From Bacteroides sp. OF04-15BH (GTDB lineage Bacteria; Bacteroidota; Bacteroidia; Bacteroidales; Bacteroidaceae), in assembly GCF_003477995.1 (NCBI RefSeq), contig NZ_QUEM01000008.1, positions 71,234-135,233 of the forward strand: a stretch of DNA of 64,000 nt, given 5' to 3'. This document shows positions 34,406 to 42,866 of the stretch, one piece after another. The translations under genes and the position numbers were made by a program. Within the stretch, counting starts at the first letter, position 1, and each line of letters opens with the position of its first letter. Under the pieces are notes generated by a model. The model made no database searches, had not been told where the DNA came from, and saw only the letters and a list, made by a program, of their open reading frames with translations.

Positions 34406-35410
34406 TTATTTCAGCAGCTTCCCGACACGTCCGACCACGTTTCCTGCGGCTGCGCCCGCCACGCTGCCCGCCATACTTCCGGCTCGTCCTGCCGTCTGGT
34501 TCACGTTGCGACCGTAGCTTCCCATGCCTCCGGCTTGGATAATCCAGCCTGCTACCGTGGGGATGGTGAAGTAACCAATGATGCCGATTATCATGAAGAC
34601 GATGTACACCCCGTCGCTCGAATCCAGCGAGAAGTTCGGGTCAGCCTGCATCCGTTCGATGTCGCTTTGCAGCATCAGCACTTGTATCTTCGCCAGTATG
34701 GTGCTGAACATATCCGACACGGGCAGCCACAGATAGACCTGTATGTAGCGGCATATCCACTGTGTAAGCGTGCTTTGGAAGCCGTCCCACACCGATATGG
34801 CGAAGGCTATCGGACCGAGTATCGCCAGCACCACGAGGAAGAACGTGCGGATGGTGTCTATCACGAGGGCGGCGGCTTGGAACATCAGTTCCAGTATCTC
34901 GCGGAAGAAGTCGCGGATGCCCTTCTTCATGTTGTACATCCCGCGCTCGATGTACATCCCCGCCATCGTCACCATGTCGCCGGGCGACCAGCCCAGTTCT
35001 TCCAGTTGTTTGTCAAACTCCTCATTTGACACGAGGTAGGCGGTTTCGGGATTGCGCATCATCGCTTCGTACTCCAGTTTGTCCTTCTGCTCACGGTATC
35101 GGTTCATGTCCAGCGTTTCCGCCTCCAGCATCTTTGCCGTACCCTGCACGACGGGCGACATGATGCTGTTTATCGTACCCAGTACCACCGTCGGAAAGAA
35201 CATGATGCACAGACCGATAGCGAACGGGCGGAGCATAGGGAACACGTCTATCGGTTCGGCTCTCGCCAGCGACTGCCATACCCGGTAGGCCACATAAAAG
35301 AGTGCGCCCAGCCCGGCGATGCCTTTCGCCACGCCCGCCATGTCCCCGCATAGCGGCATCATCTGTTCGTAGAGCGAGCGCAGAATTTGGTGAAGGTTGT
35401 CGAAATTCAT
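34406..35410 (-). CDS. traJ: Conjugative transfer protein TraJ (VirB6-like)
   Basis: The 334-residue polytopic membrane protein has several hydrophobic segments (PFAIGLCIMFFPTVVLGTI, TIRTFFLVVLAILGPIAFAISVW, VYIVFMIIGIIGYFTIPTVA) and a Gly/Ala-rich tail (AGRAGSMAGSVAGAAAGNVV). That is typical of TraJ/VirB6 proteins forming the inner-membrane part of the DNA channel. The gene begins three bases after traI. Confidence 0.9.
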   Translation of the reverse strand: MNFDNLHQILRSLYEQMMPLCGDMAGVAKGIAGLGALFYVAYRVWQSLARAEPIDVFPMLRPFAIGLCIMFFPTVVLGTINSIMSPVVQGTAKMLEAETLDMNRYREQKDKLEYEAMMRNPETAYLVSNEEFDKQLEELGWSPGDMVTMAGMYIERGMYNMKKGIRDFFREILELMFQAAALVIDTIRTFFLVVLAILGPIAFAISVWDGFQSTLTQWICRYIQVYLWLPVSDMFSTILAKIQVLMLQSDIERMQADPNFSLDSSDGVYIVFMIIGIIGYFTIPTVAGWIIQAGGMGSYGRNVNQTAGRAGSMAGSVAGAAAGNVVGRVGKLLK

Positions 35411-35413
35411 AGG

Positions 35414-36043
35414 CTACCAATATCTTTCGTTCATGTTCCCGTACAGCCCCATGATGCGGTCAAGGTCGTTTTTCTTCTTCGCACGCAGGTAACTCACGCT
35501 AATGTTCTTGTTGGTGTAGTAGCTCACGAGGTTGCGGTAACGCTTCATTTTGGAGTAGCAGCGTTCCACCACGTCCATGCGCTCCTTGTCCGTCATGGAG
35601 AGCGTGGTGATATTCACCACATTCTTCAGTTCCGTCAGCACATCGTTGGATTCCTCCAATAACTTGGTGTAGCCAAAGGCGATGGCTCCCAGTTCCTCCA
35701 CCGTGAAGTTGTCGTCACGCATCATCTTCTGGAAACTGGTCACATAGGTGTCGGTGATGTCACCCACCATCAGAATGGTCTGCTGCACCTTCCGGGCGTC
35801 CTTTACCAGATTGTTCACGGATTTGAGTGCGTCGTAATACTTCTTGCCCTGTTCGTAAATCTTCACGGTCTCTTGAAAATTTTTTATCATATTCTGGGCG
35901 GTCGTGGAAGTGTGTACCACGTTCTTCGAGGTGTTCACGATGCTCTGCGCGATGTTGGACGGGTCTATCACCGCCCACTGTGCGCTTGCCCTGCCGACTG
36001 CAAACAGGCACAGGCAGATAATAAGTGTTATTCTTGTTCTCAT
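35414..36043 (-). CDS. traI: Conjugative transfer protein TraI (DUF4141)
   Basis: The protein of about 209 residues has a signal peptide (RITLIICLCLFAVGRASAQW) and a helical, coiled body (NMIKNFQETVKIYEQGKKYY), matching the DUF4141/TraI family (a VirB5-like, periplasmic component). The frame opens at 36070, but ATG 36043 is chosen. It gives a proper signal peptide and lies two bases after the CCACTAAAATCCAAAGTA leader motif, exactly as at traN. This TraI is not a relaxase despite the symbol used in F-type plasmids. Confidence 0.85.
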   Translation of the reverse strand: MRTRITLIICLCLFAVGRASAQWAVIDPSNIAQSIVNTSKNVVHTSTTAQNMIKNFQETVKIYEQGKKYYDALKSVNNLVKDARKVQQTILMVGDITDTYVTSFQKMMRDDNFTVEELGAIAFGYTKLLEESNDVLTELKNVVNITTLSMTDKERMDVVERCYSKMKRYRNLVSYYTNKNISVSYLRAKKKNDLDRIMGLYGNMNERYW

Positions 36044-36045
36044 GT

Positions 36046-36063
36046 TACTTTGGATTTTAGTGG
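36046..36063 (-). promoter_or_regulatory. Shared leader motif before traI
   Basis: CCACTAAAATCCAAAGTA, identical to the traN copy and at the same two-base distance from the chosen start. The traI copy overlaps the region just after the traH stop. Confidence 0.55.
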
Positions 36064-36073
36064 ATTTCATTAT

Positions 36074-36463
36074 TTATTGCTCGCCTATCGGATGGTCCGG
36101 TTTCGGGTTCACACGCACGTAGTCCCCGTTCGGCGAGAAGGTCAGGATGTCCGTCGCCTCGTTGTAGGACACGTCGATGCGGAATCCGGTGTTCATGAAC
36201 AGATTGCCGTTCTCCTCCTGCAAGAGATAGGTTTCCGGCTTCAGCTTGCGGCGGATGCCGCTCCGCTTGAATACCGTCACCTTATAGGCTTCGCCCTCCT
36301 TGTAGATAAGCACGTCGGGCTTGCCCTCCACACTCTCCCAGTTTCCGCAAAGCAGGTCGCGTCGGTTGTCCGTTATGTCGCAGGATTGCAGCACCATGAC
36401 CGCCAGCCCGATTAAACACTTGCTGACTTGCAGCATTTTCGTTCTTGATATACTCATACGCAT
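36074..36463 (-). CDS. traH: TraH-position lipoprotein (DUF3876-like)
   Basis: The 129-residue protein has a lipoprotein signal (LIGLAVMVLQSC, lipobox VLQSC) and a small beta-rich domain (GNWESVEGKPDVLIYKEGEA). It resembles DUF3876 proteins found between traG and traI in Bacteroides elements. It is predicted to be a membrane-anchored accessory of the channel. Starts at 36463 (MRMSIS) and 36436 (MLQVSK) are both possible. The symbol follows position rather than proven function. Confidence 0.72.
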   Translation of the reverse strand: MRMSISRTKMLQVSKCLIGLAVMVLQSCDITDNRRDLLCGNWESVEGKPDVLIYKEGEAYKVTVFKRSGIRRKLKPETYLLQEENGNLFMNTGFRIDVSYNEATDILTFSPNGDYVRVNPKPDHPIGEQ

Positions 36464-36494
36464 TTTCTTTTTTAGTTGATGAATCTGTTTCTAT

Positions 36495-38999
36495 TTATTC
36501 CTTTTTTCTCCGCCTTTCGGCAAGCTGCCGGATGACGGCTTCAATGTCGCCGCCCAACTGTTCCGCCAGACGGTAAACCTCTACTTTTTCCGTTTCTTCG
36601 GTGGTGTACGCCAGATACTCTTCAGCACTAACTTCGGTGGCATAGACTGCCGACTGCGTGCCGCCCAGTCCTATCCACACTTCCTTGTAGAGCCTTGACG
36701 GGTTGTTCGCCATGTTGATGGAGAGTATCTGCGACTTCTCTTTCTCCGTCAGACCCAACAGGGACTGTATGGCATCAAACTTGTTCATGTACTTCCGCTG
36801 GTCAAGGAGTATCTTGCAGTCGGAGTTGTTGATGATGCTCTCCTTGACGACGGGCGAGGAAATGATGTCGTCCACCTCCTGCGTCACCACGATTGCCTCC
36901 CCGTAATACTTGCGCACGGTCTTGTACATATAGCGCAGGTACTCAGCCATGTTCGCCGAAGATAGAGCCTTCCAAGCCTCTTCCACTATCAACTGTTTCC
37001 TTACGCCTTTCAATCGGCGCATCTTGTTGATGAAGGCTTCCATGATGATGATGGTCACCACAGGGAAAAGCTCGCGATTTTCCTTTATACTGTCAATCTC
37101 GAAGACGATGAACCGCTTGCCGAGCAGGTCGATGTTCTCCGTGGAGTTGAGCAGGAAGTCGTAGCGTCCGTCCCGGTAATACTGCCGCATGGTGGTGAGC
37201 ATATTGTCGATGTTGAAGTCGGACTTCTCCACCTTTATCTCACGTTCCGCCAGTTCGCGGCGGTAGTCGTCGCGCATATACTCGTAGAAGGTGTTGAACG
37301 AGGGGACGATGCTCCGGTCAGCCCTGATACGCTCGATATAGGCGTTCACCGCACTGCCCAGTTCGCCGCTCTCCGTCTTCGTCACTTTGTCGTCCTCCGA
37401 CTTCCAGAGCGTCAGCAGCAATGTCTTGATGCTGTCCTTTTTCTCCACGTCGAACACGTAATCATCGGTGTAGAACGGGTTGAACGAAATCGGTTTCTCC
37501 TCCGTGTAGGTGAAGTACACGCCGTCCGCCCCGTTTGTCTTGCACCGGATCATCTCGCACAAGCCCTGATAGGAGTTTCCCGTGTCCACCAGCACCACGT
37601 GCGTACCCTGCTCGTAGTATTGCCTCACGAGGTGGTTCATAAAAAAGGATTTGCCGCTGCCCGAAGGACCCAACACGAACTTGTTGCGGTTGGTCGTGAT
37701 ACCCCGCTTCATCGGCAGGTCGCTGATGTCGAGGTGCAACGGTTTTCCCGTAAGCCTGTCCACCATCTTGATGCCGAAGGGCGAGAGCGAACTGCGGTAG
37801 TTGGTTTCCTCCGTGAAGAGGCACACCGCCTGCTCGATGAATGTATGGAAACTCTCTTCCGCCGGGAAGTCCGCCGCGTTGCCGGGCATCGCCGCCCAGT
37901 AGAGCGTCGGGCAGTCGATGGTATTGTGGTGCGGCACGCACTCCATGCTTGCCAGCTGGCTGCCCACATCGTTCTTGATATGCTTCAGTTCCTCCGCGTC
38001 ATCGCTCCACGCCATGACGTTGAAGTGCGCCCGTACCGAGGTCAGCCCGTAGGAATGGGCTTCGTTCAGGTACTGGTCTATCCACTCGCGGTTGATGCTG
38101 TTGCTCCGGCTGTATCGGGATAGCGACTGCATATTCCTTGCGGACTTCTCGAACTTCTGCAAATTTTCCTCGCTGTTGTCGATAATCACATACTGGTTAT
38201 AGATGTGGTTGCAGGAAAGCAGCAGCCCCACGGGGGAGGCGAAGGAGAGGCGACAGTCCGAGCGGTCGGTGGAGAGTTTCTCGTAGCGGATGTCGGTAGC
38301 CACCTTTCCTGGCATATCCTCCGCGTCGGAGAGGGTGTGCAGGCACAGGCGGTTGTCACCGATACGCATTTCTTTTGCCGAGAGGTCGATGTCCTGCAAG
38401 GTCGTGTCGCCTTCGGGCATGAGCGAGAAGTAACGCTCTATCAGCCCGGCGGACTTCTCCGTCCCGACAATCTCGTCGGTGGAGAGGCGGCGCAGCCTCA
38501 CAAAGCCGCTGTCGTTCATGATGCGCTCGAACTGTTCGGCGGCCTCCATGAACTTCCCGGCGGTTTCCTTGTCCAGCTCCTTCGGGATGATATGTCCCCG
38601 GCACAGCGTACTGAAGTTGCTCTGCATACGGTTACGTTCTTTCGTCGTCTTGGTCAAGTAGAGATAGCAGGAGTGTTTCAGGTACGGACGCTCGTTGAAG
38701 TGGCGTTCAAAGGAACGGCTCAAGAAACTCATGTCGTCCTTCTGTAACTCCGGCATATATTTCTCCTTGATGAACCAATCCTGCTTATGCACGACGCAGA
38801 AGTACGGCAGCACCTTGATAGCCTTGCACCAGCAGCCGTGTATCGCCTCGTACTCTGCGCCCGTCACGGTGTAAAGCTCCGGCAGTTCCACCTCAAAAGC
38901 CACCGTGATGTCGGCGTCTTTGGAGATGATGCAGCCATGCTCCACCGCCAGCAGGGGGAACTTGTTTTCCAGTGTTGTCATTTTGGATGTATTTCTCAT
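36495..38999 (-). CDS. traG: TraG, VirB4-like conjugation ATPase
   Basis: The protein of about 834 residues is the VirB4-type motor of the type IV secretion system. It has the Walker A motif VLGPSGSGKSFFMNHLVRQY, a Walker B-like RKQLIVEEAWKALSS and VVTQEVDDIISSPVVKES near the C-terminus. The frame extends to 39185 through traF. MRNTSKMTTLENKFPLL at 38999, sharing ATGA with the traF stop, is the better start. It is expected as a hexamer on the inner membrane, powering channel assembly and transfer. Confidence 0.94.
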   Translation of the reverse strand: MRNTSKMTTLENKFPLLAVEHGCIISKDADITVAFEVELPELYTVTGAEYEAIHGCWCKAIKVLPYFCVVHKQDWFIKEKYMPELQKDDMSFLSRSFERHFNERPYLKHSCYLYLTKTTKERNRMQSNFSTLCRGHIIPKELDKETAGKFMEAAEQFERIMNDSGFVRLRRLSTDEIVGTEKSAGLIERYFSLMPEGDTTLQDIDLSAKEMRIGDNRLCLHTLSDAEDMPGKVATDIRYEKLSTDRSDCRLSFASPVGLLLSCNHIYNQYVIIDNSEENLQKFEKSARNMQSLSRYSRSNSINREWIDQYLNEAHSYGLTSVRAHFNVMAWSDDAEELKHIKNDVGSQLASMECVPHHNTIDCPTLYWAAMPGNAADFPAEESFHTFIEQAVCLFTEETNYRSSLSPFGIKMVDRLTGKPLHLDISDLPMKRGITTNRNKFVLGPSGSGKSFFMNHLVRQYYEQGTHVVLVDTGNSYQGLCEMIRCKTNGADGVYFTYTEEKPISFNPFYTDDYVFDVEKKDSIKTLLLTLWKSEDDKVTKTESGELGSAVNAYIERIRADRSIVPSFNTFYEYMRDDYRRELAEREIKVEKSDFNIDNMLTTMRQYYRDGRYDFLLNSTENIDLLGKRFIVFEIDSIKENRELFPVVTIIIMEAFINKMRRLKGVRKQLIVEEAWKALSSANMAEYLRYMYKTVRKYYGEAIVVTQEVDDIISSPVVKESIINNSDCKILLDQRKYMNKFDAIQSLLGLTEKEKSQILSINMANNPSRLYKEVWIGLGGTQSAVYATEVSAEEYLAYTTEETEKVEVYRLAEQLGGDIEAVIRQLAERRRKKE

Positions 39000-39328
39000 G
39001 TCGTTTCTTCCTTTCGTTGCCGTTTGAGTAATCGGGTGATCCGCCGTCGGTTGATAAGGTATCGGGGATGGCTCCTTGCCGCTCCCAATTTCATCAGCCC
39101 GTGTTCGCCGTACCGGGCGTTCAGCGCGAAGGTCTGCCATACGAGGACGGAAGACGATGCCGCGCCGAAGCCGATACATATCCACTGGTCGATGCCGACC
39201 ATATAGAGGATGACGAACAGGACGAAGAGAGCCAGCAGACCTCCGCAGAAGATGAAGAGGTACTGAGCCTTCAAACCCTTGAACTCGACCGGACGGCCGA
39301 TACCCTTGTTTATCGGGTATTCAGCCAT
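38996..39328 (-). CDS. traF: Conjugative transfer protein TraF (DUF4133, VirB3-like)
   Basis: The 110-residue protein starts MAEYPINKGIGRPVEFKGLK. It has two close membrane segments (YLFIFCGGLLALFVLFVILY and WICIGFGAASSSVLVWQTFA) and a basic tail, the VirB3/DUF4133 plan. The longer frame from 39376 overlaps traE and is rejected. It starts 10 bases after traE and overlaps traG by four bases. Confidence 0.88.
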   Translation of the reverse strand: MAEYPINKGIGRPVEFKGLKAQYLFIFCGGLLALFVLFVILYMVGIDQWICIGFGAASSSVLVWQTFALNARYGEHGLMKLGAARSHPRYLINRRRITRLLKRQRKEETT

Positions 39329-39338
39329 ACATTGTTTA

Positions 39339-39650
39339 TTAAAGGAAGAATGAGCGCAGGATAGTGGCGGCGACAATCAAGAAGATACAAGCCCCGAACC
39401 ACGAGGCGGCGGTCTTCGAGGTGTCCGGGTCTCCGGACGAGAATTTTCCGTACACTTTCACGCCACCGATAAGCCCGACTACCGCGCCGATGGCGTAGAT
39501 TAATTTCGTGCCGGGGTCGAAATACGAACTCACCATAGAGGTGGCTTCGTTGATGCCAGCCAGACCGTTTCCCTGTGCGAAAGCGGAGGCGGTTGCGGCA
39601 ATCATAAGTGCCGCAGCGATGATTAACTTTTGTCTGATGTTCTTGTTCAT
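39339..39650 (-). CDS. traE: Conjugative transfer protein TraE (DUF4134, VirB2/pilin-like)
   Basis: The 103-residue protein has a signal peptide (LIIAAALMIAATASAFAQG), then two hydrophobic helices (LIYAIGAVVGLIGGVKVYG and WFGACIFLIVAATILRSFF), the pattern of VirB2-type pilin subunits. It is the DUF4134/TraE family. A 200-base gap separates it from traD upstream. Confidence 0.88.
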   Translation of the reverse strand: MNKNIRQKLIIAAALMIAATASAFAQGNGLAGINEATSMVSSYFDPGTKLIYAIGAVVGLIGGVKVYGKFSSGDPDTSKTAASWFGACIFLIVAATILRSFFL

Positions 39651-39851
39651 AAACTGTTCTTTTTTGTGCCGTCCAAAGGGTGGATAGTCCTTTTTCGGGC
39701 GGTTGATACTTGATTACTTTACTTTGGTTTTAGTGGTTGCCCGTTTGTTTCTACGGACTTGGGGCTGTCCGTTGCGGGTTGGCTGTACCTTGTACCGCCG
39801 TGCGCGTGGGTGTCGTCATTTTACGTTTTCATTTCCATTCTTTTTTAGTTG
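39651..39851. other. Gap between traD and traE
   Basis: There is no convincing gene; the longest short frame read leftward is 22 codons. CCACTAAAACCAAAGTA (39721-39737 region, minus strand) is a near copy of the leader motif seen before traI and traN, but no ATG follows at the usual distance. This may be a decayed start or a regulatory leader for traE. Confidence 0.4.
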
Positions 39852-40592
39852 TTATACATAGTTTCGGAAGTCGAACTCCTCGATGTTGTCGGGAATCACG
39901 AACACCTTTTCCTTTTGTTGTGTCACGGTCATGTTCACCGTGTCCACGAAAACTGCCATCGCCTTTGCAATCCTCTCGCTCATTGCTTCATCGGTCAGGC
40001 GTTCCGTTATTCTTGTGAAAAGCTCTGTCCCGTCCAGTTCCGTCATGACCTTTCCGGCGTGTCGCATTTCCTCATCGGATGGTGATTCCTTCCGTATGGT
40101 GTGTACTGCCATGTCAATATCCTCGAAGCTACTTCCCGAAGCCTGCTTTTTGTCTGGTTCTTCATCCTCCGGTTCATCTTCTCCGTACTCCAGTTCCGAG
40201 GGCGGGATGCTCGTGAAGGTTTCATCGAGTTTGTCCTCCGGTACTTGTGTCGGGCGTGAGACGGTTTCCGTGTTTCCGTCGTCAAAAGTAGCCTCTTCCT
40301 CCGACAGCTCAATGCCTTTTTCCGAAGTGGCGGCTTCTTGCGTCGGTATGGCAGCGGTTGTCCGGGTCGATGCCATCTTGAAACGGCTCTTGCCAATGAT
40401 GTCCGAGGTGTCTGCGTGAGGTATTTCCTTATCCTTTCCTTGCTCTGCCACCGTACTGTCCAATGACCGCCACAGCCCGGCAATATGTCTGAAGAAACGG
40501 ATGAGCTTCATGTCCATGATGCGGTCATAGAACAGCAGAAACAGAAACCACACGTTGCAAGCAACCGATACGATTAAAAACGCCTTTGTCAT
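39852..40592 (-). CDS. traD: Conjugative transfer protein TraD
   Basis: The 246-residue protein has an N-terminal membrane helix (AFLIVSVACNVWFLFLLFYD) followed by a highly acidic low-complexity region (SELEYGEDEPEDEEPDKKQA) and a helical C-terminal part (ERIAKAMAVFVDTVNMTVTQ). This matches TraD of CTnDOT-type elements, which is not the F-plasmid coupling protein. The function is unknown. It overlaps the traC stop by four bases. Confidence 0.78.
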   Translation of the reverse strand: MTKAFLIVSVACNVWFLFLLFYDRIMDMKLIRFFRHIAGLWRSLDSTVAEQGKDKEIPHADTSDIIGKSRFKMASTRTTAAIPTQEAATSEKGIELSEEEATFDDGNTETVSRPTQVPEDKLDETFTSIPPSELEYGEDEPEDEEPDKKQASGSSFEDIDMAVHTIRKESPSDEEMRHAGKVMTELDGTELFTRITERLTDEAMSERIAKAMAVFVDTVNMTVTQQKEKVFVIPDNIEEFDFRNYV

Positions 40593-40951
40593 AATCTTAC
40601 TTTTTGGGCGTTTTCAATCTGTTCCATGTACTGCTGCCCGTATTGTCGGAAATGGTCGCGGAGGATGTTATCCACAAACTTGCCGATGCTCAAACCGTTT
40701 CCCATCCGACTGGTAACGATAGCGACTTTCTCATGAATTTCTCGGCTGATGTATATACATTGCCGCGTTTTGATTTCCGATGCTTGCAGGAAAGTCGAGA
40801 GCGGTTTGTCTCTGCCTTTATCCTTGCGGAAGTCAACGTCGGTATTTTCATGCCCGTAGTCGGTTACACACTTTGCTGCACGGACAGCGGTTCTTTCACT
40901 CTTTCCTGTTTGCAGATACTCAGCCTGACGGTTCTTATTTGTTCTTTTCAT
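40589..40951 (-). CDS. traC: Conjugative transfer protein TraC (DUF3408-like)
   Basis: The 120-residue basic protein has QCIYISREIHEKVAIVTSRM followed by SIGKFVDNILRDHFRQYGQQ, a ribbon-helix-helix-like arrangement typical of DUF3408 proteins in the leading part of the tra operon. Likely DNA-binding and partner of the ParA-like TraA. Its role may be positioning or regulation, by inference. Confidence 0.75.
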   Translation of the reverse strand: MKRTNKNRQAEYLQTGKSERTAVRAAKCVTDYGHENTDVDFRKDKGRDKPLSTFLQASEIKTRQCIYISREIHEKVAIVTSRMGNGLSIGKFVDNILRDHFRQYGQQYMEQIENAQKVRL

Positions 40952-40974
40952 ACTTCTTTGTTGTTTTTGAGTGT

Positions 40975-41424
40975 TTATAAATTATAGGATTCCATGTGCC
41001 GTTTGAACGATTCGGCTATCTCGTCTTGGAACAGCGTGAAATGGTGTGTCAGCACGTTGTCAAGAAATGCCGCGATAGTCACTTCGTTGCCTCCGATTAC
41101 ATGAAGCATCTTCTGTATGCGGTCGTGGTACTCCTTGCGGATATAGACCTGCTTGCCGAGCCTTGCCGTGATATTGGAACCGCATATGAATACTGTGTCA
41201 TAATCCAATTTTTCCGGCTTGCTGTTCCTGCGCCTGCGTTCCGGCTCCTCTTTGGAGTGCGAGGCGGGTGGAGAAACGGCTTCTTGTATCGCTTCTTTCG
41301 GAGGTGGGACAGGAGCGTTCCCGTCCGTGCTTCTCGCTTCCGGCGGAATGCTTGTATCGTCCAGTCGAAATGAGTTGATTACGGCTTCGCTGTCGATGTC
41401 CTCGATTCTTGTTTTCTTTGCCAT
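40975..41424 (-). CDS. traB: Conjugative transfer protein TraB (DUF3408)
   Basis: The 149-residue protein has a disordered, Pro- and Glu-rich N-terminal half, then GKQVYIRKEYHDRIQKMLHV and NEVTIAAFLDNVLTHHFTLF, the ribbon-helix-helix-like C-terminal domain of DUF3408. It resembles a ParB-like partner encoded right after the ParA-like gene. It starts six bases after traA. Confidence 0.8.
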   Translation of the reverse strand: MAKKTRIEDIDSEAVINSFRLDDTSIPPEARSTDGNAPVPPPKEAIQEAVSPPASHSKEEPERRRRNSKPEKLDYDTVFICGSNITARLGKQVYIRKEYHDRIQKMLHVIGGNEVTIAAFLDNVLTHHFTLFQDEIAESFKRHMESYNL

Positions 41425-41429
41425 GCCGT

Positions 41430-42185
41430 TCAGTTTTTGATGATGCCGAGAATCTCATCGACGAGTTTGTCGAGGTTGCTGCCGCGTACCAGTATTTTGT
41501 CCGCCGGAAACGCCGTGGAGCGGAATACCGCCTTGCGTTCTGCCGCCGTCTCCTTGCGGAAGCGCTTACTGTCCGGTAGATGTGTTTCCAGAATGGGCAG
41601 GGCGAACTCGGCACAGACCTTGTCGTATGCCTTGTAAAGTTCAGTCTTTTCGCGTCCGTCCACCATGTTCCACACGAGGTAAATCCCTTTGATGCCGGAC
41701 TTGCCCGTGCTTATCATCTGTTCGTTGATGACAGTGGCGAACTTGATGGAACTCTCCATCACCACACGGTCGGCGATGATGGGCGTGAAGATATAGTCCA
41801 TTTGGGAAATGGTCTGCACCACATCGGCATTGTTGATTGTTCCCGGCAGGTCGAAGAACACGAAATCGAGGTCGGGCTGCGCTGCCACCAGATTTTCGGC
41901 GGTCTTTACCGCATCTTCCGCACGGCTGCATCTGATGGTGTACGGGTTCTTCTTCAGCCGTTTGAGCTGCTCATACGCCAGCACCTTGTAATGCCCGTCC
42001 TCCATGACGGCTTTCATGTCACGCTTGCGCATGTCATGGATACTGTACTGCGGGAAATCGCAGTCCACCACGGCTACGTTGTAGCCTTTCACATAGTGCA
42101 GATAGCTTGCTACAAGCACTGTCAGGGTTGTCTTACCCGCTCCACCTTTCTGCGTGGAGATTGCCACATAAGTTGCTTCTTTCAT
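41430..42185 (-). CDS. traA: TraA, ParA-family ATPase
   Basis: The 251-residue protein has the deviant Walker A motif STQKGGAGKTTLTVL at residues 10-24, LDFVFFDLPGTINNADVVQ as the Walker B and switch region, and IKGIYLVWNMVDGREKTEL. This is the ParA/MinD family. As first gene of the transfer operon it probably positions DNA or transfer complexes together with TraB or TraC. The divergent mobilisation genes start 680 bases away. Confidence 0.9.
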   Translation of the reverse strand: MKEATYVAISTQKGGAGKTTLTVLVASYLHYVKGYNVAVVDCDFPQYSIHDMRKRDMKAVMEDGHYKVLAYEQLKRLKKNPYTIRCSRAEDAVKTAENLVAAQPDLDFVFFDLPGTINNADVVQTISQMDYIFTPIIADRVVMESSIKFATVINEQMISTGKSGIKGIYLVWNMVDGREKTELYKAYDKVCAEFALPILETHLPDSKRFRKETAAERKAVFRSTAFPADKILVRGSNLDKLVDEILGIIKN

Positions 42186-42684
42186 TTTTTTGATAATTTA
42201 TTTGGTTATACATCTGTCCGGTGGCGGTAGCGTATTGTCATTAGTACGTACGCACGCACTCCCATTCATTTATTTATTCACTCCTTAATCCGGCTGTGCC
42301 TGCGGGTATTCATCGGTTTGTCCAACCGTCCATGCTTTTATCCGTCCGCACGGACGTGTGCTTGGAAAACTATCTGAATACATACACCTGTTTTCAACCG
42401 TTTGGATTGATGCCCGGATTGCTGTCCGAACATCCGGCGGAAGGAGTGTATTTTCAGTCCCACATCCGAATCACACTGCAAATAAACAAGGATATTTTGG
42501 AACTTGTATCACTTCTCCGGCAAGTGGCAGCACGTTGCGCCGGTTGGCACTGATTGTCCGGGGCAAGCCTCTGTCGGACATCGCCTTAAGGGCGTAACTT
42601 TGCACCCGAACGGCAGGGTACGCCGCAGGTAGCGCAGCCCGGAGTTTGAAAGGAATCATCCCCAATCCGTCCCCGACGGATTTT

Positions 42685-42702
42685 TATGTTCACCTGAACA
42701 TA
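42685..42702. repeat. Inverted repeat TATGTTCA/TGAACATA
   Basis: Two 8-base arms around a CC centre, part of the cluster of palindromes upstream of mobA. A TCCGT/ACGGA hairpin with a T run lies just before it. Confidence 0.5.
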
Positions 42703-42721
42703 GCAAGATGTCTTTTCAGCC

Positions 42722-42739
42722 GCTCAAAATATTTTGAGC
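42722..42739. repeat. 18-bp perfect palindrome GCTCAAAATATTTTGAGC
   Basis: An uninterrupted palindrome 128 bases before mobA. Its symmetry suits binding by a dimeric protein (relaxosome accessory or repressor). Confidence 0.6.
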
Positions 42740-42772
42740 AGCCACGAAAAGCACTTGCCCTTGCAGGGGGCG

Positions 42773-42798
42773 GGCTTTCCCTCCGAAGTCGGGAAGCC
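42773..42798. other. Candidate oriT core inverted repeat
   Basis: GGCTTTCCC (42773-42781) and GGGAAGCC (42791-42798) form an imperfect hairpin 70 bases before mobA, next to a GC-rich GCAGGGGGCGGG stretch. Relaxase sites often lie beside such a repeat. The nick position cannot be told. Confidence 0.4.
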
Positions 42799-42848
42799 TT
42801 TCAGAACTGCGGTGCTGTAATCCGAAGCGGCGGCTTATGCCGTCAATC

Positions 42849-42866
42849 CGCTAAATCCAAAGTAAT
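42849..42866 (+). promoter_or_regulatory. Shared leader motif before mobA
   Basis: CGCTAAATCCAAAGTA followed by AT and the mobA ATG. It shares AAATCCAAAGTA-NN-ATG with traI and traN, on the opposite strand and in a different operon. Confidence 0.5.

Larger units (their letters stand above)
42186..42866. other. Intergenic region between traA and mobA, probable oriT
   Basis: This 681-base gene-free region separates divergent transfer and mobilisation operons, the usual place of oriT. It contains CGTCCG-CA-CGGACG (around 42340), a CGCCTTAAGGGCG palindrome next to a TAACTTTG -7 box (around 42590), TCCGT/ACGGA followed by T's (42666-42684), and the repeats listed separately at 42685-42798. Short frames inside it look like chance. 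Confidence 0.55.
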
